DNA from: Typhlomys cinereus
Taxonomy: Eukaryota; Chordata; Mammalia; Rodentia; Platacanthomyidae
Length of the DNA: 64,000 bases
Direction of reading: 5' to 3'
Assembly (NCBI GenBank): GCA_023101885.1
Contig: JALPQD010000006.1
Coordinates: 13,315,585 to 13,379,584, forward strand
Shown here piece after piece: positions 1-10,945 of this stretch. How positions within the stretch are numbered: position 1 is the stretch's first letter; each line of letters begins with the position of its first letter. Under the pieces are notes generated by a model. The model saw only the letters and a program-made list of their open reading frames with translations, searched no databases and was not told where the DNA came from. A program made the position numbers and the translations under genes.

Positions 1-1334
1 ACACTCAAAGAATAACAAGCAGTGGAAAAATTACATGTAAAAAAATGGGTGGTCTAGGCAAGATGCCGTGGGGGCATCCATGGCCCTTACATCTTTAGTC
101 ACTGTGAGAAAAGAGACAATGGGTCAAAGGCAGCCTCCTCTAGATTCTCTATTACTTTCATAATACAGTTGTAATCCCATTACAAAGAACTTCAAGGAAC
201 TGTTGACATTTGTGTTGCCCTGTAGTTTATTGTCTCAAGTATTGCTTGAAATACCAGGCTCCTCACAGAGATGTCTGCTCTAACGGTATTTGTTGACCTG
301 CATTATGTTGGGGTTATCCTGAGTAAACGACAATGAACTCTACATCAGCTAGATTGTTAGTAAATTGGCTCACATTTTCCCCATGTTTTATTATTTTTAA
401 CCTAAAGACTACACATTTAAAGTAGGGCATTATCCTCAAGTAATCTTGTTATTATATGAAACAGTAATATTTATTAAGTGTCCCCTTGCAAAGCCCCAAA
501 TGGGGATGTGCAATGGTGGATTTACTGTGAATTTAATACAGCTTAAACTTCAGGGTCCTTCACTTGCCTGGTTCATTCCAAGGCTCTGTGCTTAACTTTG
601 TAATTACAGTTTTGTATTCTATTTTCTTAAAGGGAGTCCCTCAAACAATTTAAGTTTCTGGAAAAATCTTAAACCACACCTGAATATAAGAAAATCTTGA
701 AGAAATTTATCCTGACAGCCAATTGTGAAAAGAACATTCATAAGGATATTATGTCATTCACATTTTGTGGGTGCTTCTCCTTTGGTACTTGTCCCTCATC
801 TCTACCAATAAAGAAATTCTGTTTTGCTGCGCTGCTATAGGTTATAAAATGCTAAATAAAACCTGTTTATTCAGTGACTGTAAATAACCAATGGTTAAAA
901 ACAAAATGCAATAGCAAGAAGATGTGGAAAAGTGCTGTGAAATGCCATTGTGTAAAAATGACATGATCAAGCCAATCATGAATCCACAAATGAGGTGGCT
1001 TCTGACACTGTACATACAGTGGGCTGAACTGCCAATGCCAGCTATGGCAGGTAGAAGCCCATGGTGTCTTACAAATTATTGGTGAACAATGGGCAACTAT
1101 CTATCTACTTGTGTACTCAGCAGGTAGCTTGCTAGGGTTTAAGAGAGAATTCCAAGCTCAGGATCATGCAAAGGGCCCTGATTAAACCCAGTAGGACATA
1201 AAACAAACCATAAAGTCATAAATATGGTAGAATGACTTGCATGGAAAGGTGACTGATTGGGGTAGAAAGCTATATGAAAAGGTATGGAGAGAATAATTAG
1301 AGTGTGTTAGATACATGAATGAAATTATTGAAAA
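1..1334. other. Unannotated AT-rich non-coding DNA
   Basis: I see no gene and no repeat that I can name. The bases are AT-rich, stop codons are frequent in all frames, and CpG is rare, as in ordinary mammalian intergenic or intronic DNA. A short stretch near 465-545 could be a very old L2 or MIR remnant, but the match is too weak to call. Confidence 0.5.
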
Positions 1335-1678
1335 AAAGGTTTTGGGAGATGGCTCTCTTGGTAAAGTGCTTCTATGCGCTCGCATGTGCAAGCATGAGCA
1401 CCTGAGTACTGATTCCAAATACTCCAAAGTCAGGTATGCCTGAATCCTACAGGTGGAGAAGTAGAGACAGGAGAATCCCTGAGCCTTGTCGGTCAGTCCA
1501 TCCAGCTGAATCTACCAGGTTCAGTTTCAATGACAGACTCTGTCTCAAAAAAAAAAATAAAGGGTGATTGAGAAAGACACCTGATGTCAGATACTCTGTC
1601 CTTCATAAACATGCACATACTTGCATGAACACATTTACAAACATGAACACATGCATATAAATGCATGCACGATGAAAG
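1335..1678 (+). repeat. B4-type SINE (ID-like head joined to B1-like body)
   Basis: It begins with a tRNA-like head (GGGAGATGGCTC, then a degenerate B box). A B1-like middle follows, with CTACAGGTGGAGAAG, AGACAGGAGAATCCCTGAG and a GTCTCAAAAAA run near 1540-1556. It ends with a GACACCTGATGTCAG motif and a CA/TG-rich tail. This order is that of rodent B4 elements, which are ID/B1 dimers. It is diverged, so old. The short open frames on the opposite strand here are repeat artefacts. Confidence 0.7.
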
Positions 1679-2190
1679 TTTTAGAGATAGAACCCAACTC
1701 CTAATAATTAAGAGTATGCTTGTGAGACTTGTGAAATTTTTCACTAGTAGATCAATAATTACCACCTGGAGCTAAGTGATGATTGCTTTTTAGAAAAGGA
1801 AGACCCAGAGTCTTTCAGAGCAATTACAGCAGTAGTCACGGAGAAGTGTGAAGAGTTTACATTGACTGTGGGGATTATTACCACTAATCACACCACGGTA
1901 TCTGTTTTTCTGGTTTTGAAAACCCAACCAAATCCCACAAGCAACTCTAAACTCCACTATGGAATCCTCACAGTTCTGAGTAAGAAGGTCAAAATAGAAT
2001 AAAAACTTTGGTTCCATGAGGTCTGTTTGCAGTTTTTTTTTTTTGAAAATGTCTTGCCCCAGTTTTTAAAGAAAGCTGAATAAAAATTAATTCAAGGAAA
2101 AAAATGAAATTTTCCCAGATGGAATATTAAATTGAAAAATAATAGTGATAATGTTTACAATCATTTCCTGTAAGACTTTTTCTTTCTTGT
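1679..2190. other. Unannotated non-coding DNA
   Basis: No gene, RNA or named repeat recognised. A T-run lies at about 2033-2044. The open frame on the minus strand (1790-2017, 75 codons) has no family features. Confidence 0.45.
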
Positions 2191-2204
2191 AGAAATGGAA
2201 TAAG

Positions 2205-2515
2205 AGGACTGGAGAGGTGGCTCAGGGGTTAAGCCTCTGCCTTGCAGGCAGAAGGTCCTGAGTTCGGATCCTAGACCCCACGTATAGACACTGGGCAGAA
2301 GCGGGGGCGGCCTGCGTTTCTGGTCTGGTAGGGCGGAGCCTGTGAATCCCGGGACAGAACGGAGGTGGAGGCATCCATGGTGGTTCCCGAATTCGTCCGT
2401 AGTTCTACATACACATATACATACACACACACACACACACACAAACACGCGCGCGCACATACATATGTACACACGCACAATTGAATAAATAATAAAAAAA
2501 AAAGATTTTAAAAAA
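2205..2515 (+). repeat. Young tRNA-headed SINE, copy 1 (full length)
   Basis: The head is GACTGGAGAGGTGGCTCAGG (Pol III A-box region), followed by a B-box region GTCCTGAGTTCGGATCC. A GC-rich body comes next (GGGCGGCCTGCG, GTAGGGCGGAGCCTGTGAAT, CGAATTCGTCCG), then an (AC)n stretch at about 2406-2460 and a tail CAATTGAATAAATAAT with an A-run. Flanking repeats at 2191-2204 and 2516-2529 match at 12 of 14 bases and look like the target-site duplication. Many CpGs are still present, so the copy is fairly young. It belongs with the copies at 6.7, 8.0, 20.6, 33.6 and 40.0 kb. It carries no gene. Confidence 0.85.
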
Positions 2516-2529
2516 AGAAATTGAGTAAG

Positions 2530-3059
2530 AATGCTTCAAATTAAAAAAAAAAGTAAAACCCTTCCCGTCTCATAAAGGGTCTATTTCCATAGCAAGAACC
2601 TTATCAGAGTTTTTTGTTTGGTGGAAGCACCTAGTAATGGAAGACTCATCTATGGGCAGTGTGAAAGATTCATCATTGCAAATATTTCTAGTACAAACAG
2701 TCAGGTGACTGAGTTGATGGCTTGAAGGATCGAGGTATCTCTGAATATAAGGACTACATTGTCAAAGAAGAGCTGAGTACCGCGCTGTGGTGATGGACCG
2801 AGCAACATGTCGAGGCCTTAGAATGAGCTTGAGGCTCTGAAGAAGCTGGTGGATGTCAGTCCACAATGGTTCAGCTCCTCACATCCACAGCTAACCATTC
2901 TATTTTATTTTATTGTGGTATAGTGACTGCACATTGGACCTTCATTGACGCAAGAGTTCTGCCATTAAGCCTTGTCCTCCATCCTTTCCATTTGAATCCT
3001 GTCACATTTGTTTCTCTACTTGCCCTTCCCAGAAAGCACTAGAATACAATCAAGAGTAG
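2530..3059. other. Unannotated DNA with a CpG-bearing, possibly gene-derived patch
   Basis: Most of this shows nothing. Around 2700-2870 the composition changes: several CpGs, less A/T, and a forward frame with only scattered stops (it includes GLKDRGISEYKDYIVKEELS before a stop). This could be a decayed processed pseudogene fragment. I do not recognise the parent, and there is no poly-A tail or target duplication to support it. Confidence 0.25.
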
Positions 3060-3185
3060 GATTTTCGGGATTTCTCAAATTTGGCGTCTAGTACTGGCTC
3101 TGACAAGCATCATGACATGTTTCTTTCCCACACCATTGTTTTCTTACATATAGAATGGGTGCTCATAGTTCTTTCTCTGTCATTC
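3060..3185 (+). repeat. Probable MIR fragment
   Basis: The run TACTGGCTCTGACA ... CACACCATTGTTTTCTTACATATAGAATGGG resembles the MIR core and the 'tttcctcatctgtaaaatggg' segment that follows it. It is highly diverged, as expected of this ancient mammalian SINE. Confidence 0.4.
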
Positions 3186-3639
3186 AAGTTTTTCAAAGTA
3201 TCATCCACCTCAAAATTATCTGAAGTGAAAACACAGGGTCCCCTCTTGACCTATTAAATGATAATCTCTGCAGAGTAGTAAGTATGGGAAGCTGATTTTG
3301 ATTTTAAATTTACTGTCTACTGGTTTTGCCACCTTCTACTTGCTCCATAGGGAATTTCTTACACGACAGCATACAGATGGAACTTAACCACGAAGTGCAC
3401 ATCAGGGCCAATATATTCAGCTGTTCCACTTAGTTTACTCTTCAGGAAGCTCAAAACACTGAAGTAAGGACATAGGGCCATTTTCCTAAAGATTGTGCTT
3501 CTGATCTTTCACTGACATTCACTTTCCCAGCATTCCACTTTGTCTACAGGAAGGAAAGCCAGGTTCACTGGGAATTGGGGATGGAGGGATAGAGCTGTGA
3601 CACAGGGAGACTTCCATAGAACTCATTTATATGCCTGTA
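3186..3639. other. Unannotated non-coding DNA
   Basis: No gene or named repeat recognised. Complexity is normal. Confidence 0.4.
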
Positions 3640-3765
3640 CCTACCCCACAGAGTGATATAAGGATTAATTCCTATTTTGTAATTTACTGTGTGTAAAATG
3701 CCTTGAGTCCCTTGGAGGAAAGTGCTATATAAATGTAAAATAATAATTATAATAATAATAACCTC
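3640..3765 (+). repeat. Ancient SINE/LINE 3'-end-like fragment
   Basis: A run AAAATGCCTTGAGTCCCTTGG, then GTGCTATATAAATGTAAAATAAT and an (ATA)n tail, has the shape of old amniote retroposon tails ('...gctatataaatg...attatt'). I cannot assign the family (MIR3, L3/CR1 or AmnSINE-like) by eye. Confidence 0.35.
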
Positions 3766-4777
3766 AAGTATTTAACTGATCAGTGAATTAACCAGAAGAT
3801 TTAGTCTGCCAAGGGACAAGGCTGAAACCATTATAAGTAGAAACACTTTACATCATCACATCTTATAACTGTTATCACAAAAAGGAGAAACAAAGGGTGA
3901 AAATTAAGATAAATCCATTCTCAACTGATTTAAATGACAGAGGATCACTAGTAATGCTTCATAAAAGTCAGGAAATGCAAAAATGACAGCTGCATTGTAA
4001 TTCTAACTCAGCCACAAGCCCTGAGGTTTTATATCCTTTGCTCTTCTATTTGTATGGAAAGTATCTCATCAGGGCAACATCCAAAACTTCGCATTATTAT
4101 GACCCTAACTATATTTCTGTTCAGCTAGAGTATGTTCTTAATTTACTCTGATTGGAAATAATGCTTTTTCTATTCAAAGGATAATGGTAGTATTCCACAA
4201 TGTTCCAGGTAATATTTGAATCAGTGAACTTGCCATGTATATACCTTAAGAAATATACCATGCATACTGTCTCCACATTTAAATTTAGGAAATTAAACTG
4301 TATAGAAGATATGTTTTTATTCCCAAGAAGAAAATACTTTGGTATATAAATTCACAGGAGTTGGCTGTACACAGTTCTCCCATTAGTTGTTTCATTTATT
4401 TACAAGTTTCATGGAGACCTTTTGACCTAAACCTAAAGGGGTCAAACACAACTGTGCTGCACTGAACATGAATCATCTTTTACACTACAGAAAGAAAAAG
4501 AATAAGCAACAGAAACCTAAATGCAAAAGCTCAAGATGTTCAAAAGCAAAAAACAGTCAGTGTACTTAACTATACATCACTCAAAGCACTTTCTAACAAT
4601 CTGACCAGAAAGGTTCTTTGTGAAGAACATGCTTTGAGACCATAGCCATGTTTCAATTTTGTTTTAAAGCTGACATATGAAATAGTTTTGATATGTGTAC
4701 AAAAAAGGTACTGCACTTCCATTCAATAAAATATGCAGTTGAGAATTTTGAAAAGGACAGATAGGAACACCAAAGTA
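3766..4777. other. Unannotated AT-rich DNA
   Basis: No gene, RNA or repeat recognised in about 1 kb of AT-rich sequence. Confidence 0.45.
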
Positions 4778-4835
4778 ACCAATCAACTAATCTACCAACC
4801 AATCTACCAACCAATCTACCAACCAACCAACCAAC
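4778..4835. repeat. Short tandem repeat (CCAATCTACCAA)n / (CCAA)n
   Basis: Three near-identical 12-base units (CCAATCTACCAA) are followed by plain CCAA units, about 58 bases in all. The unit looks like an expansion from a CCAA tetranucleotide run. Confidence 0.85.
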
Positions 4836-5109
4836 ACAAAAGATACAGCAGCGGTACCTTGCTCTATTTTTTAACTAACTTGCAACTTTAAAGGCTTTTT
4901 TGTTTTCAAAATCTAACACTAAATGGCTTACAGGTGTAAACCAAATGAATGAATAAGAAAATAGTATAGACCAAATTATCTTATAAAATATGAAATTAAG
5001 ACTTTTTTGGTCTACAAGTCAGGTGATGAATGAAACAATGAATAAAATAATAGCATAAAAACTGTAAAAAGCCAGAATTAGAGTTGACTTTCTTTGCATG
5101 AATATTAAA

Positions 5110-6605
5110 AGCTTCTATTCACAATAGTGGAAAAATGGAATCAGCCAACATGCCCATCAACAGAGGAATGGATAATGAAAATGTGGTACATACGCACAAT
5201 GGAATATTACTTAGCTAACAGAAATATGAGATTATGGATTTTCTGATAAACAGATGGAATTGGAAACTTTCATATTGAGTGAGGTATCTCAGACGCAGAA
5301 AGTTAAGTACCACATCTTCTCTTTAATATGCAGATGACCAAACTGATATGCTTGTCAATGTATTTGAATTGGAAGCACTGTAAAAGCCAATTGAAAATTA
5401 CCAAGAGTGGAAAGGTGGGAAGGGATGATTAGGGTGATGAAACATTTTAAAGAGGGGATTTAGGGTCTCAAGACAAAGGCGAGGGAGGGAACAATTGAGA
5501 AAAATACATAGCGTGAAATGAGGGAATAGAAGATAGACGGGACATAGGAGATAGGAGGGACAGAGGGACTTATAGAAAAACCCAAAAATGGTGGGAAACA
5601 ACCCCAAAGGAACATCCTAGGTCAGTAATATGTAAAAAAAAGTCTTTTAAAGAAAGGAGTAAGAATCAGTAGTCCCTATGCAGAAGAGCACAGAGTAAGA
5701 AAAAAAGGTAACAATAAAATAAAATAAAAGCCTTGAGTTGATCCTCTTAGAACCTAGGGACGAAATCATACTAGAAATAATAGGAATGTGGCACTTCTTG
5801 ATAAAATGTTGGTCAGAGAGTTCTTAAAGCCCCCCAAATGGCTTTTGCCATGGCTCTTGGTTCCTCTCGAAAAACCTTTAGTAAGAACCTATCACTGAAA
5901 ATAGCAGCACAAATTGCTTATAGTACATGGGTAAAGTGGGTCAGCAGGAACTGGTCTGGGGACTTTCTTCTTGCTGGATAACTTGTACAGTACCAAGGAA
6001 TACTGTAGAATCTTCTAAGGAGAGAAACAATCATAAGCCCCATCATTGACATAAGATTTGTAAGTTGCAATATAGATCACCAACAGGTAATCACTAGTGT
6101 AATATTGGCATGAGTACCAAGGAGACAACCAACAGCTTTCTGAATGGACTCAAAACCTACTTGTTTGAATGGTACCCATTCCTGCTACTGTAAATTTGAA
6201 CAAGAACCTAAAATAGGGAAGGAAATAGATCAATAGTTAAGACAGCCATTAAACCTGTTGGTAGGAAGACAGTACATCAAACTGCTTTGTAGGTAGCTGT
6301 TATACTCATAGAATGTTAACTCATAGTGGAAACCTTTGGGTCTAAAGCTGGATGTGTGACGGGAAATGCACCTATCAGTGGGGTGGCCTGAAGAGAGATG
6401 ACTTGTTATACTTCAGAGGCCTGAACCCCCACGGGAGCCAGAGTGAACCCTGAGGTCCATTGAGGCATGTTGGAGGAAGGGTGGGAAGAAGTGGGAGGGA
6501 ATGGTGAAGGGAAGAGAAGGGATGGGAGGGAGAAGAGAGGGAGAGAAGCTGATGGATACTCAATATGCTTATAAAAATAGCAAAAATAATAAAGAAGCAA
6601 TAGTA
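5110..6605 (+). mobile_element. L1 3' end: end of ORF2 and 3' UTR, truncated
   Basis: The 5' part (about 5110-5330) is the decayed carboxyl end of L1 ORF2, recognisable by CATGCCCATCAACAGAGGAA, then GAATGGATAATGAAAATGTG, GGTACATACGCACAATGGAA and GAGTGAGGTATCTCAGA. Next comes a 3' UTR of about 1.2 kb that includes a CAACCAACAGCTTTCTGA motif seen in rodent L1 3' UTRs (the extra CAAC is in this copy). It ends in a polypurine tract (6470-6545) and AATAATAAAG near 6590. Everything 5' of this is missing, the usual result of truncated reverse transcription. No part is coding now; many stops interrupt the ORF2 remnant. Confidence 0.8.
6479..6499 (+). other. Predicted G-quadruplex motif in L1 3' UTR
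   Basis: Four G3 runs at 6479-6481, 6483-6485, 6493-6495 and 6497-6499 have loops of 1, 7 and 1 bases. This meets the usual G3+N1-7 rule. It sits in the polypurine tract of the L1 3' UTR, a place where such motifs are known in mammalian L1s. Formation is not shown. Confidence 0.6.
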
Positions 6606-6738
6606 AAAGCTTGACATGCCTTTGGTTCACACAAAATTGGCATAAAATCTAGAATACTGAACATTGCAAAGTATTCTAAATGTGGTCTCTGTTTAAACAC
6701 ATCCACTATAAACACACACATCAAAAATATAGTTTTTC

Positions 6739-7015
6739 GGACTGGAGAGGTGGCTCAGGGGTTAAGCCTCCGCCTTGCAGGTGGAAGGTCCTGAGTTCCG
6801 ATCCCAGATCCCACGTATAGACGCCAGGGGGAAGCGGGGGCGGCCTGCGCTTCTGGTCCTGGTAGGGCGGAGCCTGTGAATCCCGGGGTAGAAGGAGGTG
6901 GAGGAGTCCATAGTGGTTCGCGAATTCGTCCGTGGTTCTACACATACACAGACACACACACGCTCGCGCACATACACACACACATGCACAGAGTTGAATA
7001 AATAATAATAATAAT
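6739..7015 (+). repeat. Young tRNA-headed SINE, copy 2 (full length)
   Basis: Same order as the 2.2-kb copy: ACTGGAGAGGTGGCTCAGGG head, GTCCTGAGTTCCGATCCC B-box region, GC-rich body (GTAGGGCGGAGCCTGTGAAT), CGCGAATTCGTCCGTGG, a short CA stretch, then GTTGAATAAATAATAATAAT. Flanks AAAATATAGTTTTTC (6724-6738) and a near copy at 7016-7031 with two extra A bases look like the target-site duplication. It inserted just 3' of the L1 fragment. Confidence 0.85.
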
Positions 7016-7031
7016 AAATATAAAGTTTTTC

Positions 7032-7991
7032 TATACCTTCCTGCCCTTCAAGAGTCTTTCTAAAATGGACAGAAGGGAAAGAGTATATTGCAAACTCCGA
7101 GGGGCAGTCGCCACCAGACAGTATGGCCATTCTGTTATATATGTTTTAAAATTTCACCTCTCCTGGAATGATATTCTTTTTTCCCGTGACTACCAGCATG
7201 ATAAATACCCTGGCCTTCCAGCCACTGCCAACATAACCAGTTGTGATCTTCCCGCCATTATGAACTAGGACCAGTGTGTGTCCTTCCAGCAGTACCAGAA
7301 CAACCAGTGTGTGGCCTTTGAATCACATGGGAAGTTCTTGCCCTTGCATCCCTAGCTCAGCTGTACTCATTCAAGTGGAAAAAACTGTCATCATTGTCTG
7401 GAAAACACAGCTTGAGATAATTGTTCCTTGTAGTTCCCCTGTTAATGCATATTATCATATTCTTCTTACGAAGAAGGTTACTGTACTTTTTTCATGTATG
7501 TGGGGAAATTTCTATATGCTTAACTATGAATCATGCTGCTGTGTCTTTAGTGAAACCAACTAAATGTGACAGCGCAATCTTTGAGTATTTCTAATACTGT
7601 TTCAAAAGCTTTCTGTGCATTAGTTTTTATTTGTCCAGAAAAGGTAAAAATGATAACATTTTTTTGCTTCTTTTCTTTTACTTAGCATTACTGTTTTCTT
7701 AAGGAAGCTATGGGCAAACACAGACAAATGAGAACAAAATTAAAACATCACAAAGACTGCCAAACACAATCTTTGTGGTTTTTTCACCAAAATATGCAGT
7801 GGAGTCCTTTGGTACAAAAAGCTTCCTTTTCCCATCATTTTAGGTTCAAGTAGAGCTCTTAGACTGAAAGAGGAAAACTAATGCTTGAAATGTCAGAATG
7901 ATCTAGAATTTTAAAAAAATTTGATTCTTTTTACATTTTTACTGTAATTCCAGAAAGAGATTTTTCAAGTTATTTCCATCCTAAGAAAGCA
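7032..7991. other. Unannotated DNA, moderate GC at 7,070-7,440
   Basis: Two short forward open frames (7065-7268 and 7276-7563) lie here, but they have no recognisable domain, no clear splice context and repetitive CCAGTGTGTGNCCTT wording at about 7271-7311. I call no gene. The left half has more CpG and GC than its surroundings and may be an unknown old repeat. Confidence 0.35.
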
Positions 7992-8185
7992 GGGGCTGGA
8001 GAGGAGCCTCAGAGATTAAGCCTCTGCCTTGCAGGTGGAAGGTCCTGAGTTCGGATATTAGACCCCACGTATAGACGCTGGGCAGAAGGGGGGGGGGCGG
8101 CTTGCGTTTCTGGTCCTGGTAGGGCGGAGCCTGTGAATCCTGGGGCAGAGTAAACAAGGAGGAGGCGGAGGCTGTCCATGGTGGT

Positions 8186-8231
<46 letters not shown>

Positions 8232-8260
8232 ACAATTGAATAAATAATAATTAAAAAATA
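7992..8260 (+). repeat. Young tRNA-headed SINE, copy 3
   Basis: GGGGCTGGAGAGGAGCCTCAG head (A-box region mutated, CTCAGAGATTAAG), GTCCTGAGTTCGGAT B-box region, GGGGGGGGGCGG body, GTAAACAAGGAGGAGGCGGA, then (AC)n at 8189-8230 and CAATTGAATAAATAAT. The GAATTCGTCCG block seen in other copies is missing: the body runs from GGTGGTTCT straight into ACAC. Only a weak flanking repeat (AGAAAGCAG against CAAAAGCAG) is seen. The (AC)n run makes spurious Cys/Val repeat frames on the minus strand. Confidence 0.8.
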
Positions 8261-8394
8261 ATGACAAAAGCAGAAACAACAATAATGGTGTTAGTAATCC
8301 ACACTCATTGAACTCTTCAATAGCCTAGGTGCCAAGGAAACATGCACCAAATTTCAAATCTTTAAAATTCTATTAGGCCATTCCATTTTATTTC

Positions 8395-8515
8395 CACCCA
8401 TTTTAATTATGAAAAAAAAAAAAGAGGCATAAGGGAATTAGAAACCTGCTCAAAACCAATAGTTAATACTTAGAGTCAGAATTCAGGTTTAGGCAGCCAA
8501 CCTCTATAACATGAT
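8395..8515 (-). repeat. Probable MIR fragment
   Basis: CCCATTTTAATTATG, then an A-rich GAGGCATAAGGGAATTAG, CTGCTCAAAACCAATAG and GAGTCAGAATTCAGGTTTAG follow the order of an inverted MIR (Pol III core read from the other strand). Diverged. Confidence 0.4.
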
Positions 8516-8954
8516 GAGTATAGTATCCTGTGTTAAGACCAGGGAACATGGAAAGGACTTCAGAGGGGATTGCAGGCACCACTGACAGTACTAGGCTCTA
8601 GATATACTATTTTGTTCTCTTCATGCACATTTAACTATACAGCTCTTTTACCTTTTCACTTATAGGAAATAATTTACAGATTATGTCTTAACACATTCAA
8701 ATTTATGGTATTACTAGTTTTATTCTAGGACTATTAAATAAAATATGGTTTACATTAACACAAACACTTAGACATCTCACAACTGATCTGATTACCCAGA
8801 CAGCCACTAGATGACTAATAAACAGGTAGATCAAACAAGGTGGATAATAGACAAAGATATACTTTATGAGGTAGGCAGTATGTAGCAAGACAGGTACATT
8901 TTTTTTTTCTTTTTTTGTTTTGTTTGTGTACTGAACACCTATTTTAGTAAGACA

Positions 8955-9125
8955 GTAGTCAAAAACTGTACACAGCTCCGGAGTTAGAAGTGAAGGTGAA
9001 GTTCACATATGAGCAGTGCTTAACTCAACTGTGCCTTAGTTTCCTCATGTGTGTGTGAAATATTTTTAAATAATAACCTTTTCACCTCATTATGGTATTG
9101 CTTGAACATGATAATGAATGTCAAA
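8955..9125 (+). repeat. MIR element
   Basis: CTCAACTGTGCCTTAGTTTCC then TCATGTGTGTGTGAAAT and ATTATGGTATTGCTTGAACATGATAATGAATG follow the MIR order 'tgcctcagtttcctcatctgtaaaat ... gttgtgaggattaaatga'. Confidence 0.55.
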
Positions 9126-10727
9126 AGTTCTATAGTAGGAGAATGATTAATACACCTTAACTTTATTGTTACTGATAATTTATTATTACACATGAACCTT
9201 TCCCGTTACATTGTACTTCATCTTCGAGAAAATGATGAGTATGAATCTTTCATCTCTTCTATATACTTGGGAAATGTTTTCTATGTTGCTGAACCCTTAG
9301 ACATTGTCAGTATCACTATACAAACAGATAAATAGTAACTAATTTAGTTTGTACAAAAATTTTATGGATAATATTACATTTATTTGTATCATACATAATT
9401 ATACATATAATGATATATGTATATTATTTTATGTCAGCATTTTTGAAAACTAATGCATTATTTTATGTAAATCTCTATATACTTTTGGTTAGTGGACTTT
9501 AGTAATCCCAACTTTACACAGGAAGAAATTCAAGCTCATAAAAGTCACTCAATTGATGAGGGTTCAAAAATGTGAATTATTGAGCATGACCATACACTAA
9601 CAACTAAATAATGAATGTAAGGTAGATATCCAATAACAATTTTTCCCTGATGATAAATCATTTGAGTTCTTAATGTTCCTTGTACTGTAAAACTTGTGCT
9701 TTCAACAAACTAATCACCCACCCCAAATCATTCATTCATTTGCTAATGATTGAGATTATTTTAACTCAGGCTCTTGCCAAGCCCTAGGCAATTAGGGGGT
9801 GGAGTGAGGAATGCTATACATATAAAACTCTCTCATGCAAAGAAACTAAGGATTTAATGTCATTTCACTTACTACCATTTTCATGTATTTCCTTATAAAA
9901 ATAAAACATCTCTGCCCACTCTTTCTTATTCTTTAAGCCCAAGTTTCATAATATTAAATTCATACAAATTTTTGTCCATAAGAAGCTTATATGACAGGGA
10001 AAGTAACCATTTTAATTATATTTACTCTTCATTTTGAATATATTTCCTTTTTATATCTGACAAAGACTTTTGAAGTGAGAAAGAAAGGCAAAGCAACCTG
10101 ATTTTTTAAAAAGTTCTTTCATGTACAATCCTTTGTCTACAATATTCTCATAATAGCTTAGAAAATTTAAAAGAAGGTTTTAGCTGTTTTTGTTCTTTTC
10201 AAATTGGCAAAATTTGATTTTTTTTCCTCTCTCCACATGTCTGGATTGGCTTCACAAACAAGAAAACAAGTACACATTCAACTTAAAAATATAGTCTTCA
10301 TTGGTGCCTTGGCATTACCAATTAATACCAGCCTCATACTGAAAACTACTTCTATTACTTAATTAAAAAGAGTTGAAAGATGAACACATATACTCACACA
10401 TGGTCAAGATTGCCATATTAGGTAGATTAAAACAAACAGCAAGGCAAGGTCATGTTTGCTGCTTCCTCTAACTCTCCAAGCAAGTACAAGATCCAAACAT
10501 CTCCACTACCTCCACACTAGAGACTTCATGGCATTTTATCAGGGATTTTAAACAATGACTGTTTCAACGTACAAAGCAGGTAATTCCACAGATTGTAGTA
10601 TACTGGTATACTTTGTAGAATCCTGACTTCTTATATATATTCTAAGTTGATAGTTTCAGAAAAGATTGCCTGTAAAAAGAAAAACTTCAGAAATCCTATC
10701 AAGGAGGACTCAGTTGGATAGAATTAT
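9126..10727. other. AT-rich non-coding DNA with old MIR/L2 remnants
   Basis: No gene. A likely inverted MIR lies at about 9490-9610 (CCAACTTTACACAGGAAG, AAAGTCACTCAATTGATGAGG). A weak L2-like piece lies at about 9730-9830 (ATTCATTCATTTGCTAATGA, CCAAGCCCTAGGCA). The rest shows nothing that I can name. Confidence 0.4.
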
Positions 10728-10945
10728 TTATTTATTTATTTTCTTCCACATTTTATTTTTTTTTCCTGATCATATAAGCTCAATAGGTACTCCCATCCTC
10801 TCCCTCCTTTGTCTCCTCCCCAGTCGTCCCCTCTCCTGCTCTCCCCTCCTTTTCCCTTCCTTTCATCCACCTCCCACCCTCCTACTCTCCCAGTGCCTCT
10901 CCCTTCCTCCTGTTACCCTACAAACAATAGTTTTTATTTCTTTGT
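10728..10945 (-). mobile_element. L1 3' UTR end, inverted fragment
   Basis: The plus strand shows ATTTATTTATTTATT followed by a long pyrimidine-rich tract (about 10790-10915). Read on the minus strand this is a polypurine tract that ends in a TAAATAAATAAAT tail, as in the L1 3' end at 6.5 kb. Only the 3' UTR end is left. The forward open frame across it (10666-10980) is not a gene. Confidence 0.6.

Noticed and set aside
2205..2290. tRNA-like A and B boxes that might indicate a tRNA gene
   Set aside because: The head is part of a dispersed SINE: a full cloverleaf and anticodon arm cannot be drawn, and the same head recurs with the same body elsewhere.
4778..4835. Regular 12-base units that might be a CRISPR-like or regulatory array
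   Set aside because: The units are contiguous and built of CCAA words, so it is a simple tandem repeat with no spacers.
6762..7130. 122-codon minus-strand frame
   Set aside because: It is the reverse strand of the young SINE copy 2 and its (CA)n stretch.
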